A stretch of 64,000 bases of DNA, from the NCBI GenBank assembly GCA_000231825.2, contig AFXF02001797.1, positions 162,439 to 226,438 on the forward strand, read 5' to 3'. The translations under genes and the position numbers were made by a program. The notes beneath the pieces are model-generated. The model saw only the letters and a program-made list of their open reading frames with translations, was not told the DNA's origin and ran no database searches. The DNA is from Tetrahymena elliotti 4EA (Eukaryota; Ciliophora; Oligohymenophorea; Hymenostomatida; Tetrahymenidae). Below are positions 24,272-36,554 of this stretch, piece by piece (the stretch's first letter is position 1; each line of letters opens with the position of its first letter).

Positions 24272-25372
24272 ATGTAGACTTCTTAAAAATCTTTAGCAAT
24301 AGTTGGTATGGGTATGGCAGGTTTGGGCTGTGCCTGGAATCTCACAAAAAGTAAATCAAATATAAATTTGATGCTTTTAGAGAAATCTTAAAAAGTAGGA
24401 GGAAGAGCTACTTCTAATTCTCGTCATGGATATACCTATGATCATGGAGCAAATTATTTTACTTTTGAAGGATTAACTTAATCTTAGAGAGTCATAGATA
24501 TAGTTAAAAAATAGCTTCCTTCAGAAGACTTAGTTCATATAACAAAAGAATTATATCTATTTGACAAAGATTCTAAAGTTTACTAAACAAAAGAGACTTA
24601 GCAAACAGAAAAGCTAACCTACAAAAAAGGTTTAATCTAGCTTTCAGAGCTCATTTAAAAGGATTAAGACTTAAATATTAAGTTAGAATATTTTGTAGAT
24701 AATTTAAAATATTGCAATAATACCAAAAAATGGCTAATAACCTACTAAGACAAAGCTAATAATGGTAACAGACAAGACGTTATAAGTACTGACTATATTT
24801 TATTAACTCCACCTGCTCCATAAATTGTTGATTTGTTTAAAAAGAGTGAATATCACAAAAAAGATTAAATAGTAGAAATTTTTGAGAAGTGTAAATATAA
24901 AAAGTAGATTTGCCTTGTAATTGCATTTGAAAAGAAAATTTAGGACATCCCATATTTTGCTTTGTTAAATGAAGACAGGTAACATCAAATAGTTTGGGTT
25001 ACCGTAGAAGACTAAAAGGAAGGTCATGTTCCAGAAAATAAATCTTTAATTATTTGTCAAATGAGTGAGTAGTTTTCTGATGAAAACTATGCAGCAAATG
25101 ATGAAACTGTTATTTAAAAGGCTAAAGAAAGCTTACTTAAATTAATACCCTAATTAGAAGAGTAGAAAATGTTTGAACATTAGAAGTTTTGTTGGGTGAA
25201 GAGATGGAGATTTGCTCTTCCTAACAACTATAAGATTTCTGAAGAATCTCTCACAGAATTTTAATAGGATGGTTTATATTTTGCAGGTGACTTTTTAATT
25301 GGTAGAGGAAGAGTTTTGCAAGCTTTTGAAAAAGGATTAATTGCATCTGATCAGATTTAAGCTAAATTATGA
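24272..25372 (+). CDS. renalase-like FAD/NAD(P)-dependent amine oxidase
   Basis: Single-exon gene, 366 residues. The N-terminal Rossmann dinucleotide-binding motif is GMGMAG (residues 12-17) inside an AIVGMGMAGLG strand-turn-helix. The FAD-binding second motif follows with EKSQKVGGRATSN and the renalase-type HGYTYDHGANYF. The C-terminal FAD motif is YFAGDFLIGRGRVLQAFEKG. This set (GRxTT/S...DHGAxYF...GD...GRV.xAxxSG) is characteristic of renalase-like flavoproteins, which oxidise isomeric dihydronicotinamides, but related amine oxidases share it; substrate not proven. No signal peptide. The start is the ATG 7 codons before the Rossmann strand. Its 3' end and downstream sequence are duplicated at 25555-25840. 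Confidence 0.85.
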
Positions 25373-25500
25373 GAAATTTTAAATTAGTAAAAATAATTAT
25401 TTTATATTTTAAAAATTGAATGCAAATAAAATTATTTATTTTCTCTCTGTTTTTCTTTTACATTTTATTTCCATTTTCCAAAATTTACAATTTATTTGTT
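25227..25500 (+). repeat. parent copy of 3'-end tandem duplication (flavoprotein)
   Basis: Covers the last ~48 codons of the flavoprotein gene and ~130 bp of 3' flank. It is repeated at 25555-25840, offset about 327 bp. Confidence 0.85.
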
Positions 25501-25554
25501 TGAACAAACATTTTTATTAGAATAATAATTTTTACTCAATGAATAAAAAAAAAA

Positions 25555-25840
25555 CAATATAAAATTTCTGAAGAGTCTCTTACAGAATTTTAGTAGGATG
25601 GTTTATATTTAGTAGGTGATTTTTTAATAGATAGAGGAAGAGTTTTGCAAGCTTTTGAAAAAGGATTAATTGCATCTGATTATATTTAGCAAAATTATGA
25701 AAAATTTTTAACAAATAAAAATAATTATTTTATATTTTAAGATTGATTGCAAATAAAATTATTTATTTTCTCTGGATTTTACATTTTATTTCCATTTCCC
25801 AAAATTAAAAATTTGTTTTATTTAAGCAAACTATGTTTTA
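25555..25840 (+). pseudogene. truncated 3' copy of the renalase-like gene
   Basis: Repeats the end of the flavoprotein, including the GDFLIDRGRVLQAFEKG motif, plus its 3' flank. There is no ATG or upstream exon. The protein frame is nevertheless still open for about 60 codons (to a TGA near 25744) with mostly conservative changes, so the copy is recent or weakly constrained. Most simply it is a non-functional tandem fragment. An alternative last exon is possible but would need a splice site inside an otherwise intronless gene. Confidence 0.8.
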
Positions 25841-25979
25841 GAATTTTTAAAAAACTTTTTATACAAGAAATAAAAATTAAATGATAATTTTTTTAAATAA
25901 TTTTTTTGAAGATTTGCAACATAAATAAATACAAATTAATAGACATTTTTTTATTTTATTTTAGTTTCAAATTAATTTA

Positions 25980-28900
25980 TCAATAGTGACTAACTTATTC
26001 TGAAAAGTGCATTTAGTAGCCTTAGTAATTCACAGTAAATAATGCAATACTTTCTGTTTGAGGTAGTGCTATTAGAGAAATATTTGGAACTCTTTGAGGT
26101 TTTTTAAATTTTAGACCAACATGTTAGGTAAACTGTATATTAACAGAGTATGGTAATTTATTGATATTTTAAATATAATAGTATCCATAACCTTTTTTAT
26201 GATCAATATAAAAGCATTTCATAGCATCTCCATTTAATTTTAAATTTTTGTTTTTTCTTGCATGTGTTTTGAAGCATTCTTCTAAATATTAATTTGGGAG
26301 ATTCTACTTTTAAGTAAGTTTTATTTCAGTAGCTTCTACTCCATATGAGCTTACTACATATGATGTGGATATTGGAAAATCCCATTTAACTTTAGCCTAA
26401 ATTACATATGTACCAGGCTCAAGATTACATTCTATAAAAATTTCTCTACTTTTCTTTTAACATGAGTCAACAAATTTAATTAACTGTACCCCATCTTAAT
26501 CTGTTAATTATGAAATCAAAAGTCTTGAAATACCTGTTTCTTAGTAAATATTTTTATCAAAGTTTCTTTTAGATGGCTGTACGATAGAAATATAATAGGT
26601 TCCCTTTGTTTTAATCTTCATAGTGAAATATTTAGAATGCTTTTCATTTGACTCATACACACTAATACTTGAGTATCTGAAGAAATCATGATAGTAGCAA
26701 ATTGTAATTTAATTAAAGTATTTATAAAAATCTTCTACACTCATATAGAATATTCCATCCTATCTATTTGTAACTCTAAGCTTCTCTATTAGTTCTGGGG
26801 TCCAGAGTGAACTTCCATTGGACCAATCTCCCTTCCACTCTTTCTTACCCCAAGGGTTTCTTAATCTCACAAGCATGACTTTGCCTTTGTTTGGATGGGT
26901 AATTTCTTTAAAGCTTGATATGAAAAATAATTATAAAAATAATTTAAATTGTTAAAATATTTTACCCAATTATGCTGTAAGCATGAGAAGTGACTAAACC
27001 TAATCTGTCTGCTTATGATTTAGTAAGATCACTACTATCATTAGCAGCTGTAATTAAAAATCTATTTGTTTCAGAGAGAGCATCCATCAAAATAGGCAAC
27101 AAGCTTTGATTCATTTCTTAAATGGTGTTTCCATTCACTTAAACATCTTCATAAGTTAAAAAGTTTGCTGTAGGTGCACCAGTCAAATCTCTCATAGCTT
27201 CATGGCAATAACCACTTTCAATTTTTGCATAACTCTTAAATAATTTAGCCCAGGCTTTTTCAATAAGAAGCACCCACAATTCATTTCCATTAGCTTTTGT
27301 AAAAGCAGGTTTTTTATGTATGCATGGAATATGATCATCTACATAAACAGCTTTCCAAACACCATCATGACATATTTTAATGCAATAAATACCATATTTA
27401 TTAGTTTTTCTTGTAATAAATAAGTTCAATATTCTATGAGGCTCTTAAGCTAAACATGACAAAGCTGATAGAAAATAGCAGTCTCCTAACATACCTTACT
27501 GTATATCATTTGGTGTAATTAGCTTCCCAAGTCCTACTCTGCTTTAGCTCACAGATTTAAATTTTTCGAACATACTATAAGGTTTTCCACTGAAGAATCC
27601 TTAAGGTCTGTACCACTATTTTAATATGAATAAAACTTTTAAAAAAATAATTTAAAGCAATGAATTTCTTACTCCTAGATTCCTCCAATCGTGGTAGTGC
27701 TTACTAGTTTAATCATTACAAATAGAGTCTGAAGATGGAGGGAATTAAGTATCTATAAATTCTTTATTATTAAATTAGCAATCATAAAATTTGGTATAGA
27801 ATTCATCGAGACCTTCAATCTATTCATCTATAATTTCAAAATCATTTTCACAAGTACTATTTAGCATATAATTTTGTTAAGAACTATTTTATTTTATTAA
27901 ATTAATTGGCTGCATATTTTAGTTGTTATTTACTTAAACTTAATTTTGGAAATTATTATTAAAGTTTTATTAATTCTAGTTTATATTGTTGTTGTTCATA
28001 TTATTATTGATATTTACAATAGGTAATTAAACATTCTAAAATTAGGGAATCTAATTATTTAGAATCATCTAATTATTTTGAATCATCTAATTATTAGGAA
28101 TCATCTAATTATTAGGAATCATCTAATTCTAATAATAATTAAAAGGTATTTAAGGAGGATAATTTAAATTCATATTGTTGTTATTGTGTTAAAATATTCT
28201 CTATCTATTTTAATTGTTAAAATTATTTATGTTATTGTTAAATTAATATAAGTTAGGAGGTGGTGGTAAAGGAAGTACATTCTTTTGATTGTTATTCTAT
28301 TAATCGATTTTATTGTAAAAGTTATCTTTGAGATTCATAAATTCTAAGAAATCTTTGATATAAACATATTGTGAATGATCATCGGCTATTAATGACTCCT
28401 TTAAGAATTATTATTCTTATATTGAAAGTTCTACTCCTTAACTTCCTAAGAAGAACACTAGATCTGAAAAGATTATTTTTTTATTTCCAAATATATTCTT
28501 AATATCATACAAATTTATCTTTTTTTTCATGTGTTATTCTTTTAAAAAACCTAATTTTTAGTTTAAGCTTTCAAAACTGTCTTCTGAAACCATTATTTCG
28601 TTATCATCAAAAACCTCTAACACATTATCTTTCATTTGATTTTAGTTATTCTTGTTTTTATCTGAGCTATTTGCTTTATTTTTTTCTTAATCATCATCAT
28701 CAGAGTCTACATTAATCAAGATAGGTTCAAAGTTTTATTATTCTGAATTTTAGTGATTATTTTATTTGATATTTTGATTATTTAAATTATTTTCTATCTA
28801 CTAATTATCATCCTGAACTATTTAGATTGGTTGGGTACTTGGAGAATTAATACTCTATATATTTTAAACATGAAGAGGATTTAAAGAAGGATACTTACTG

Positions 28901-29181
28901 TTAATCTAATTAAAAGTATTTTATATAGTGGTAATAAGATAATTTTTATCTTCATTTTATGGAAAATATTTGAGTAAATATTGTATTTATTCAAAGTTTA
29001 TATCTCCTTTTCTATCCCTTAAATAACTAGTAAGCTAATCTTCATTTAGATATGGCTTGGATAAAGAATATTTTAGCAAATCTTACTAAATAGACATAAA
29101 ATTATTGGTTGATTAATTACTATAAATTTATTTAATGCCTCTAAGTATTTTAATGCATTCGGTTTCTAAACTTTCACTCAT
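25980..29181 (-). CDS. calpain-family cysteine protease
   Basis: Three exons: 29181-27673, 27615-26966 and 26913-25980; introns 27616-27672 and 26914-26965; 1,030 residues. The papain-like calpain domain starts after a long N-terminal extension (residues ~1-460). The triad is complete: Cys549 in GMLGDCYFLSAL, His714 in GLVTSHAYSI and Asn739 in LRNPWG; spacing matches calpains. Around residue 500 the PPSSDSICND...WYRPQG segment matches the calpain entry. C-terminal C2-like/domain-III repeats follow (YFTMKIKTKGTYYISI). The N-terminal extension has weak EF-hand-like helices, a PLPPPP tract and a Met-Ile-Pro-Asn-Asn-Gln repeat array. Calcium-dependent limited proteolysis is the family role, but no canonical EF-hand loop is visible. 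Confidence 0.9.
28049..28130 (-). repeat. 18-bp coding minisatellite in the calpain gene
   Basis: About four and a half tandem 18-bp units, read on the minus strand as repeats of Met-Ile-(Pro/Gln/Leu)-Asn-Asn-Gln. The unit length is a multiple of 3, so changes in copy number keep the frame. Confidence 0.85.
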
Positions 29182-30204
29182 TTTTGTTAAAATAAAAATA
29201 TCAAATTTTATTAATTATTTGCCTAAAATTGAGAATTAATAATTTTTTTGATTGATTAATTGATTTTTGATCAGTTTAAACAAATAAAACAAGAAATAAA
29301 TATTTTTATTGATTCAGACACCTCCGAAATCTTTGTCTATAATAATTTTAGAATATAGAAATGAAAATTGTGTATTATCAGCAGTATATGATAGAACACT
29401 TAAATAATCTCTTATTTACAAATATATCTACTGGAAATCTGTCCTTTGTTTTTCATATTTGAAACTTTTAAAATAGGATTTGAATATTATCCTTGTTACT
29501 TTTCCTTTAATTCTAAAAAATTAATTTTTAGTATTAATTAAAATACTCTTCTTTAGAAATAAATAAAATAAAAAATCAATAAAAGGTATATAATAAAGAT
29601 TTTATCTAAAACAAAAACTCCTTCTCCCAATCTTTAGTAAAATAAAAGTTAAATAAATATTCTTCTTAGAAATTAAACATTTGTGGAAAAGAAAGATTTT
29701 TGAATGAAAACTTCATTAAAAATTACAATTAAATTTGCCAATTAAAAATAGAAAAATTCAAATGATACTTCATCAAAATCTGCAAGTATTTATTTTGATA
29801 AAATCTGAAAAATTAATAATTTATTTTAGCATTTAATTAAATTTAGGTATCTATTTTATTTATTTTTTGAAAAAGATGATTTAAAATTTAAACATTTTCT
29901 TTTTTAATATTTTTAAACATTTTAATAATACTCTTTTCTTTAAAAGTCAATAATTTAATACTTTATCCACTTTTCAAAAAATTTCACATAAAATTCAAGC
30001 TTTTGACTTTATTGGCATACATACATATATTTGAGTATTAGTGTTTTATTAAATCTAGAAAAATCTATATTAATTTTGCTTATTAAAAATAAGTAAAAAG
30101 AGATGTTAATTTTACATTTAATATATTTTTTAATAGAAATTTCAATCAAATATAATATTTTTTGTTATAAATCAGCTATTAAATATTTTCTTTTAATTAT
30201 TAAC
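29182..30204. other. intergenic region
   Basis: 1.02 kb between two minus-strand genes. It should hold the calpain promoter and the 3' UTR of... the upstream-in-coordinate EEP gene lies to the right, so the left end of that gene meets the calpain 5' flank here. No gene or clear repeat seen. Confidence 0.55.
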
Positions 30205-31432
30205 TCAATCAAATTTAATAATAAACTCTCCACTTAATCCCATATGATCACTGGGGTAAATTGTCTTGTCGGATTCAAGTGGCTTGTCACCAAAAATATG
30301 AATATTTTATGGTTAAATCTAGCTTCCTTTGAACCTATAATTGAAATTATAATTTAAAATTTAGTTTAAAAAAATTATGAATTATCAATATTTAATTTAA
30401 AATTTATAACAAATATACCATATATAATCAAAGCAACCATCTGGGTCTGTATCCATATTAGGTGCTTGCAAGCCAGTAGGAAAAGTTTTTTCAGGTTCTT
30501 TTCCATGTAAAACTTAATAGGTAGACTTAAATCCCATTTCATTAAAGTATTTGTATGTTTATTCTTCTTTAGGTGTCAAATTAAAATCTCCACAAATAAA
30601 AATATTGTCAGCTTGAAAATTTGTTATGTTGTATAACCAAAGATGTAAATTATAAAGCTAATGGTAACGAATCTACCAATCACCTATCTCATGATGTAAG
30701 TGAGTATTGACTACCCAAAAATAACTTGAATGATCTCCTTTGAAACCAAATTTAATTGCTTGAGCAACTCTTACTCCACTTAAGTGTACTTTCTTATCTT
30801 CTAATATCTTTTAATGTTTAAAATTTAACACTAAGATTTAAATTTTTTTAAGTTAAACCCTAAACATATTAAAAAGGGAGTAGAGTAAGTATCAAAAAGA
30901 AATGAAAATAATTAGCAGTTTGTTTTACTGTAAGATTTTCATCAAAGAAATCTTTCTTAGCTATTAAACTATTTCCATCTAGTTTTGATTCTGGATCTGC
31001 ACCAGGACGGCAATGGAACTTTATCTAAGTTTCAGCATGAAATAAATGGTAAAGACTATTCTTTTAATTATCTTCTACTAGGTGGTCAACTTAGCTATCT
31101 CCTGAAATAGAGACTTCTTACAAACCTTTATAAAACCAATAAAAATGATTTCAATTAGAAACTATGTAGATTTAAAATATGAATTTACACATAATATCGC
31201 TCTTTTCATCTTAGATTGTTTTTCTCAAAAACTCCTTTCTTTCATTGTATCTATCTTTAAAAATGAGAAGTAAAACTTAAAGAAAATTCTGATATAAGAA
31301 AATAATTAACACAAAAAAAAGGATCATAAATTCCATTTTCTGTTCATTTTTTAGAATAAATGAATGTAGGTTACCTTAAGTATTTCTAATATTAAAAGTA
31401 GAAAGAATAAATTTTAATTCTTTTCTGATCAT
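30205..31432 (-). CDS. endonuclease/exonuclease/phosphatase (EEP) family enzyme
   Basis: Five exons: 31432-31375, 31254-31189, 31125-30929, 30807-30419 and 30334-30205; four introns of 63-121 bp; 279 residues. Each junction rebuilds a family motif: FILSTFNIRNTQDRYNERK (catalytic Asn on strand 1), DIMCLQEV (metal-binding Glu), LDGNSLIAKK, VVNTHLHHE, IFICGDFNLTP, DYIWF and YPSDHMGLSGEF (the SDH His). This is the complete metal-dependent phosphodiesterase set shared by DNase I, CCR4-like nucleases and sphingomyelinase-like enzymes. The short, domain-only architecture suits a soluble CCR4/angel-like or DNase-like enzyme; the substrate cannot be chosen. A naive reading starts inside intron 1 and invents a membrane anchor, which I rejected. 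Confidence 0.9.
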
Positions 31433-32050
31433 TTTGCTAAAAGAATTTATTTTAATTGGTAATTTTTTTTAAGTTAACAAACTATTTTCTGATGATCAAT
31501 TCGTAGTATTTACAATTAAGATTATGTCTATAATCTTCTATTTACAAAATAATTCAAAAAATTTAATTTTTTTTTTTCTTCTTCTTATTTGTAGAAATTT
31601 TATATTTGAAAAAAACTTAAATTTAAAATTTAACTCTGTGGTATTTCGAAATTAGCTTAAAAAATAACCTTTTGCTTTTAAAAGTTAAATTTAGCCTAAA
31701 ATTAAGAAAGTCATTTTAATTGTTAAAAATAAAAAATAATTTGAAATAGTTTATTTTTTTTAATGTTTAAAAATATAAAAATAGAAGAGTAGGATTATTA
31801 ACAAATATTGAAATATGAATTAAAAATACAATATATTTATATAAATTTTAAAAAAGGAATTGTTAACTAAGTAGGTAGAGTTTTAAGTTCTAGAAATATT
31901 CTTTTTAAAATAAAGTATTAATTAGTATTTATATAAAGTAGAAAACCTATAATTTTGAAGTAATAGTACCTTTCCTTGTATTATTGTAAGTAGAAAAGAA
32001 CTTTGAGGTAAATTTAATAAACTAAGTATATAATTTTATTTTCAACTCAG
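31433..32050. other. intergenic region
   Basis: 618 bp between two minus-strand genes. AT-rich, no feature recognised. Confidence 0.55.
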
Positions 32051-32689
32051 TCAAGAGCCACAAATTTCCTTAGGAAAAATGGGAGCTCTACAATGAGGAC
32101 AATTGATTGTATCGCCTTCCTTCTTGTAGTAAAGAGATTATTATGACTTATGGAAAATTATAAACTTAGACATACAGCTAGTATGGAATGCATGTCTGCA
32201 CTTTAAAATTTCTATCTCATCATATGAGGAATCATTAAATTTTTAGTAGCAAATACAGCAATCTTCATTGTAATGGAATAGATCCCTTTAGTTCATTATC
32301 TTATAAACAGCATAAATCATATAAGATACTTTGTAGAATATGTACAAAGATGTAGTTGAAATAGTAATTAACTCAAGCTTGAGGAGAAAATTAGATCTTG
32401 AATTTTATATAACCATGTTGAAGAAATCAATATAGCTAGAAATGATAGATGTATAAATAAATTGAGCAATTTAGTAAAAGGGGATTAATATAGTTTAAGT
32501 CAAGTGATTGTTGAAGACAAGAGTGTATGAGTAGCAGCCTCCTTATATGATAATGTAGTAAAATGCATAGATAATACTTAAAGAAATATCAACAGCGAAT
32601 GAAGAAAATTGGTAAATGATTGTGATGCATATCATGAAGTAAATGAGATAAAATAATGCGAAAACGCAGATATTATCTACAAAGAGCAT
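32051..32689 (-). CDS. multi-pass membrane RING-H2 protein (probable E3 ubiquitin ligase)
   Basis: 212 residues from the first in-frame ATG. Residues ~1-130 are very hydrophobic, about four transmembrane segments. A C-terminal RING-H2 domain follows: Cys144-x2-Cys147, Cys164-x-His166-x2-His169-x2-Cys172 and Cys197-x2-Cys200, ending 12 residues later. The C3H2C3 ligand order is the RING-H2 signature of membrane-anchored E3 ligases, with the RING predicted to face the cytosol. The frame stays open for ~60 codons upstream of this ATG without another ATG. A 5' exon joined near a TTTTATCAG acceptor is therefore possible, and the true N-terminus is uncertain. Target proteins unknown. Confidence 0.75.
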
Positions 32690-33564
32690 TTATTATAAAC
32701 TGATAAAAGTTTTAGTTATTAAATATTTAAAAATGTTTTTGCTTTTCGTCTGTGTTGCCTTTATATATGTTTGATTGATAGCTATGTGTTTTCTAATTTT
32801 GATTTAAATAATTATTTCAATATATTTCTTTATTGGTTTTCAATTCAAAAATTTTAATCAGCTTTTTTTAATGATTTTGAGTTTATTTGTAAATTTATCT
32901 GTATTTTTAATTTATTATTTTTTGATGAGCAACATGATCAATTTATTCTAAGTAATTGCTGAAAATATTTCATCATGTTACTAGTTAAATTATTTCATAT
33001 GCTGTAATAGTACCTATGACATATTAAATTTTAAATTTTTCAACTATCATCCCTAATCTGTTGAAACAACCAACAAACCAACCGTCTTTAGCAAAAAAGT
33101 TGCTATTATTTTTATTAAAACAAATTAAAATAACATTTTTGCTCATCACCTTGAAACTAAATTCATTTTTTAAAAATTCAAATAAATATTTTTTTGTTTT
33201 TGAAATTTGCAAATAGCAGTTATGTTAATTCTCAAATATTGAAATACTGGTAGACAATATAAAAAATTTCTATTTTATCAAAAGAAATAGAATTTGGTTA
33301 TTAATTATGTTATGCATTAACTAAAATCAATATTGTGTCATTAAATCCTATTTATCAATTCAGACACATTTTATAAAAAAATGAATATTGAATTGAGGGA
33401 TAGATAAAAAAGAAACTTACTTCATAATTAATTTTTGTTTTAGTCATGTTTTACGCGAAATATAAGTTTTTGTTTTTTATTAAAAGTTATTCAAACTACA
33501 TAAAACTTTAGCTATAAAGCAAGCAAATAAACTAGTAATAAAATAATAATATATCATAGATAAA
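32690..33564. other. divergent intergenic region
   Basis: 875 bp between divergent genes. A minus-strand open frame at about 32973-33212 has no ATG at its reported start and no family resemblance; it might be a 5' exon of the RING gene but I cannot support that. Confidence 0.5.
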
Positions 33565-35588
33565 ATGAGCTACTAATAATAAGGATTAAGCTAAAGCAAT
33601 TATTACAATTCTTAATATTCTAATTTATCAAACAATTAAATGTAGGAGCTATATTCAACCCATTCTAATCCTTACAGCTACCCTCCTTTGAATAGAAAGG
33701 ATTTGATGAATTTATAAACAATTTGTAGGAATTAATATTAATTATATTTTAGTGATTAGTGTGTGTACATTATTTTAAATATCCTTTTTAAACATAATAG
33801 AGCCTTATGAAAATGGGTTTTATCACATTAAAAATGATACAATTAGGGACTACAACTTGAATACTAAAGATATAAGAGGTAAATTGCATTTTATATGAGT
33901 GAATAAATTAAAAACGTTAATTTTACATTTTAACAATATTTGTGTGATTAAAAAATGTAGATAATTTATCATATTTTTATTTTTAATATTCTATAGGAGC
34001 TCAACCTAAATTCAAAATTCAAGAGCTAAATAAGCCTGATTTATTTAATGTTAATGATATTGATGGTGCTGTACCAAGACCTCATATTTAATTTACCTAA
34101 TACAATAAAGTTAGTCATATACTAGATCACGATGATATTAAAGGTTCTCATCCCAATATAAATAAATTTTATACTAAAAGAGAACCCTTTAATCCTTTAG
34201 AGCCTTAGTATAAATTGTAAGAGGCTTAGTAGATTATCACAGACCCTCCTAAATTCTTAAGGGATACACTATACATAGATGTAATTTAATTTTATTAAAA
34301 AAGTAGATAAAGTAATAAATAAAATATTCTCCTTAAAAGCTTTAAGTTAATATAGAAATTAAAGACGTTTACAACTTTATTATAATATTTAGGATATCGA
34401 TGGAACAAGAGCAAAAAAATAAATACTAGCATATGATAAAAATTTACCAGATATAGAAGGAGCATAGGTAAAAAAGAAATTCTTACCTAAAGATTATGTA
34501 GATTCACTAAATGTGAAAGACATTAACAATAAAAAGTAAATAGAATTATCCAGATGTGTCAATCCTCTTAATCCAGCATATTAATGGCAATATGATGAAG
34601 CTAGCTAGTCAAGCTAGGCTTTTGGAAATGTAGATGGATCAAACTCTAGATAGCTTCACAAAGAAATGAAATACCCATTTGATAAGCATTCTTCAACTGA
34701 TATTTAAGGAGCACAAGCTGGTTCTCTGATTAAAAAATATAACATGAATGTATTTTTTATTTTAAAAATATTTCTATTTGCATGCATTTAGATAGAATTT
34801 ATAAAAATATTTTTATTTATACTTAATTAGCATAGATATGCATATAGTAACTAGGATATAGAAGGAACTTAGCCAGGAACAAAAAAATTAGGAATACAAA
34901 CAAATAGATGTCTTAACCCACTTCGTCCTGACTATTAATTCTTAGGAAGAACTGAAGCAGATAATGCATATGGGGGTTTCTAATTTGAAAATTAAAAGTA
35001 ATTTTTTTTGTTTCAAAAAAAAAAAAATTTATTTATTTATTCAAGACTAAATATAAATATAATTCTTAATTTTCTATTTAATATAAATTAGACAATAGCA
35101 ATAAAATCAACCTAGAAGTCAATTAGCAGCATCAGCTTCTCAAAATTTAATTAGAACTGGTCAAAATGTTTTACCATAAATTTAGCAATAGTTACCTCTG
35201 TAATTTATAAATTTTGATAAAAGCAAATTTTTTATTTTTAAATATTTTTTTTAGATCTTAAAGTTAATCTGTTTCTCATCTCCACCAAAGAGAATAAAAT
35301 TAGAACTAGTAGCAAGGAGGAAATTAAAATAGATAAAATTAATAGTACTAGTAAATATAATAATAATAGAATAATATTCCAAATGGTTTTAGTTCTTAGT
35401 AGTAACCATTTTAAGAGTATAATAATTAATAGGTAGATTTCTAAATCTAATAAAATTAAATTCCCTAAATGTATTATCAAAATTAGAATAATAATTATTA
35501 GCCAAATTCAAATATTAATTATTCAGGAAATTAAAATATCAATTACTAAGGAAATTAAAGCACTCAGTTTTAAAGCAATCAATATTGA
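33565..35588 (+). CDS. modular DIxG / NPLxPxY repeat protein
   Basis: Seven exons: 33565-33724, 33801-33878, 33997-34280, 34393-34749, 34831-34997, 35092-35199 and 35255-35588; all phases agree; 495 residues. I do not recognise the family by name. The middle (about residues 75-355) is built of three modules. Each has paired Asp-Ile-x-Gly motifs (DIRGAQP, DIDGAVP, DDIKGSH; DIDGTRA, DIEGAQV; DIQGAQA, DIEGTQP) and ends in Asn-Pro-Leu-x-Pro-x-Tyr (NPLEPQY, NPLNPAY, NPLRPDY). Introns tend to fall next to the DIxG motifs. The C-terminus is a Q/N-rich tail and no membrane segment is present. Short spaced motifs of this type suggest a protein laid along a filament or microtubule, but that is inference only. 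Confidence 0.8.
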
Positions 35589-36554
35589 TTAAACTAAAGA
35601 GAAGAACAGATGATGGATAGAGAGTATATTAACTAGTGTTCAATAAATCGATTTAATTAAATAAATTTAAATAGTTTATTAGGCTATAACCACTTTTAAA
35701 AATTTATTTATTATATAAAAAAAAATAAATTCATAATTTTAAAATTGATTAAAAAATTTAATATTAATAAATTTTAAAAGCAAAATTGTAAGTAATATTT
35801 AAAAAATTAAATCAAGCATTATTTTGTAATATTTTGATAGGATAGTCAAGAATAAAAATTGATGATATTCATATTGTTTTTAGTAAAAGTTTTACATTTT
35901 TATTTTCTTAATAATTTATTAAATTGAATTCGATTAAAATTAAAGAGAGTAATATTTTGGTTATCATTTAATACTAAGAAGAGTAATAAATGAATGAGGT
36001 TAGTAATATTTCAATTAAAGTAGAATGATATTGAATATAACAAACATTAAATAAAAATGTGAATACAAAGTAAATTAACTACAGCAAATAAATTTTACTT
36101 AACAAAGGTTATTTAGATTTGTTAAATGTTTTCATTTATTTATGGTTAAAATAATTAATTAATAAAGATAAATTAAAAAGTTTGTTTATTTCTTTCTAAT
36201 ACTAAATATTTTTTTGCTACTTAGTTGAAGTTTTAATAAATTTTTATGGATTAAATCAATCAAAATAAAGAATTTCTTCTTAACTTAATCTCTCTTCTTA
36301 TGGAATCAAAGTTTTTTGTTGTTAAAGTTTTTTTAGCTATTATATCCAAACCTATATATATTTTAATATCAAGTTTAATAATTATGATTGGTTTATTATT
36401 TTTGTAAATTTACATCAGATCTCTTTAAAAAGATTTCATATTAATCGTATATTTTAAATATAGTTGGACTGTCATTTATGTTTATTTCTTTTTCCAAAAC
36501 AACTTCTTCGAAAATAGTATTCTAATTAAAATTAATGAATTTATGCTAAATAAT
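35589..36554. other. convergent intergenic region
   Basis: 966 bp of AT-rich sequence. The right part (from 36246) contains the start of an open frame on the + strand that is antisense to the deubiquitinase gene; I regard it as spurious. Confidence 0.55.

Noticed and set aside
31270..31370. Apparent N-terminal membrane anchor (MEFMILFFVLIIFLY) for the EEP enzyme.
   Set aside because: This is intron 1. Splicing 31375 to 31254 restores the catalytic FNIRN motif and removes the hydrophobic stretch.
32973..33212. Minus-strand frame of about 80 codons.
   Set aside because: It begins at TTG, not ATG, and has no recognisable domain. Possibly a 5' exon of the RING gene, but no splice junction could be supported.
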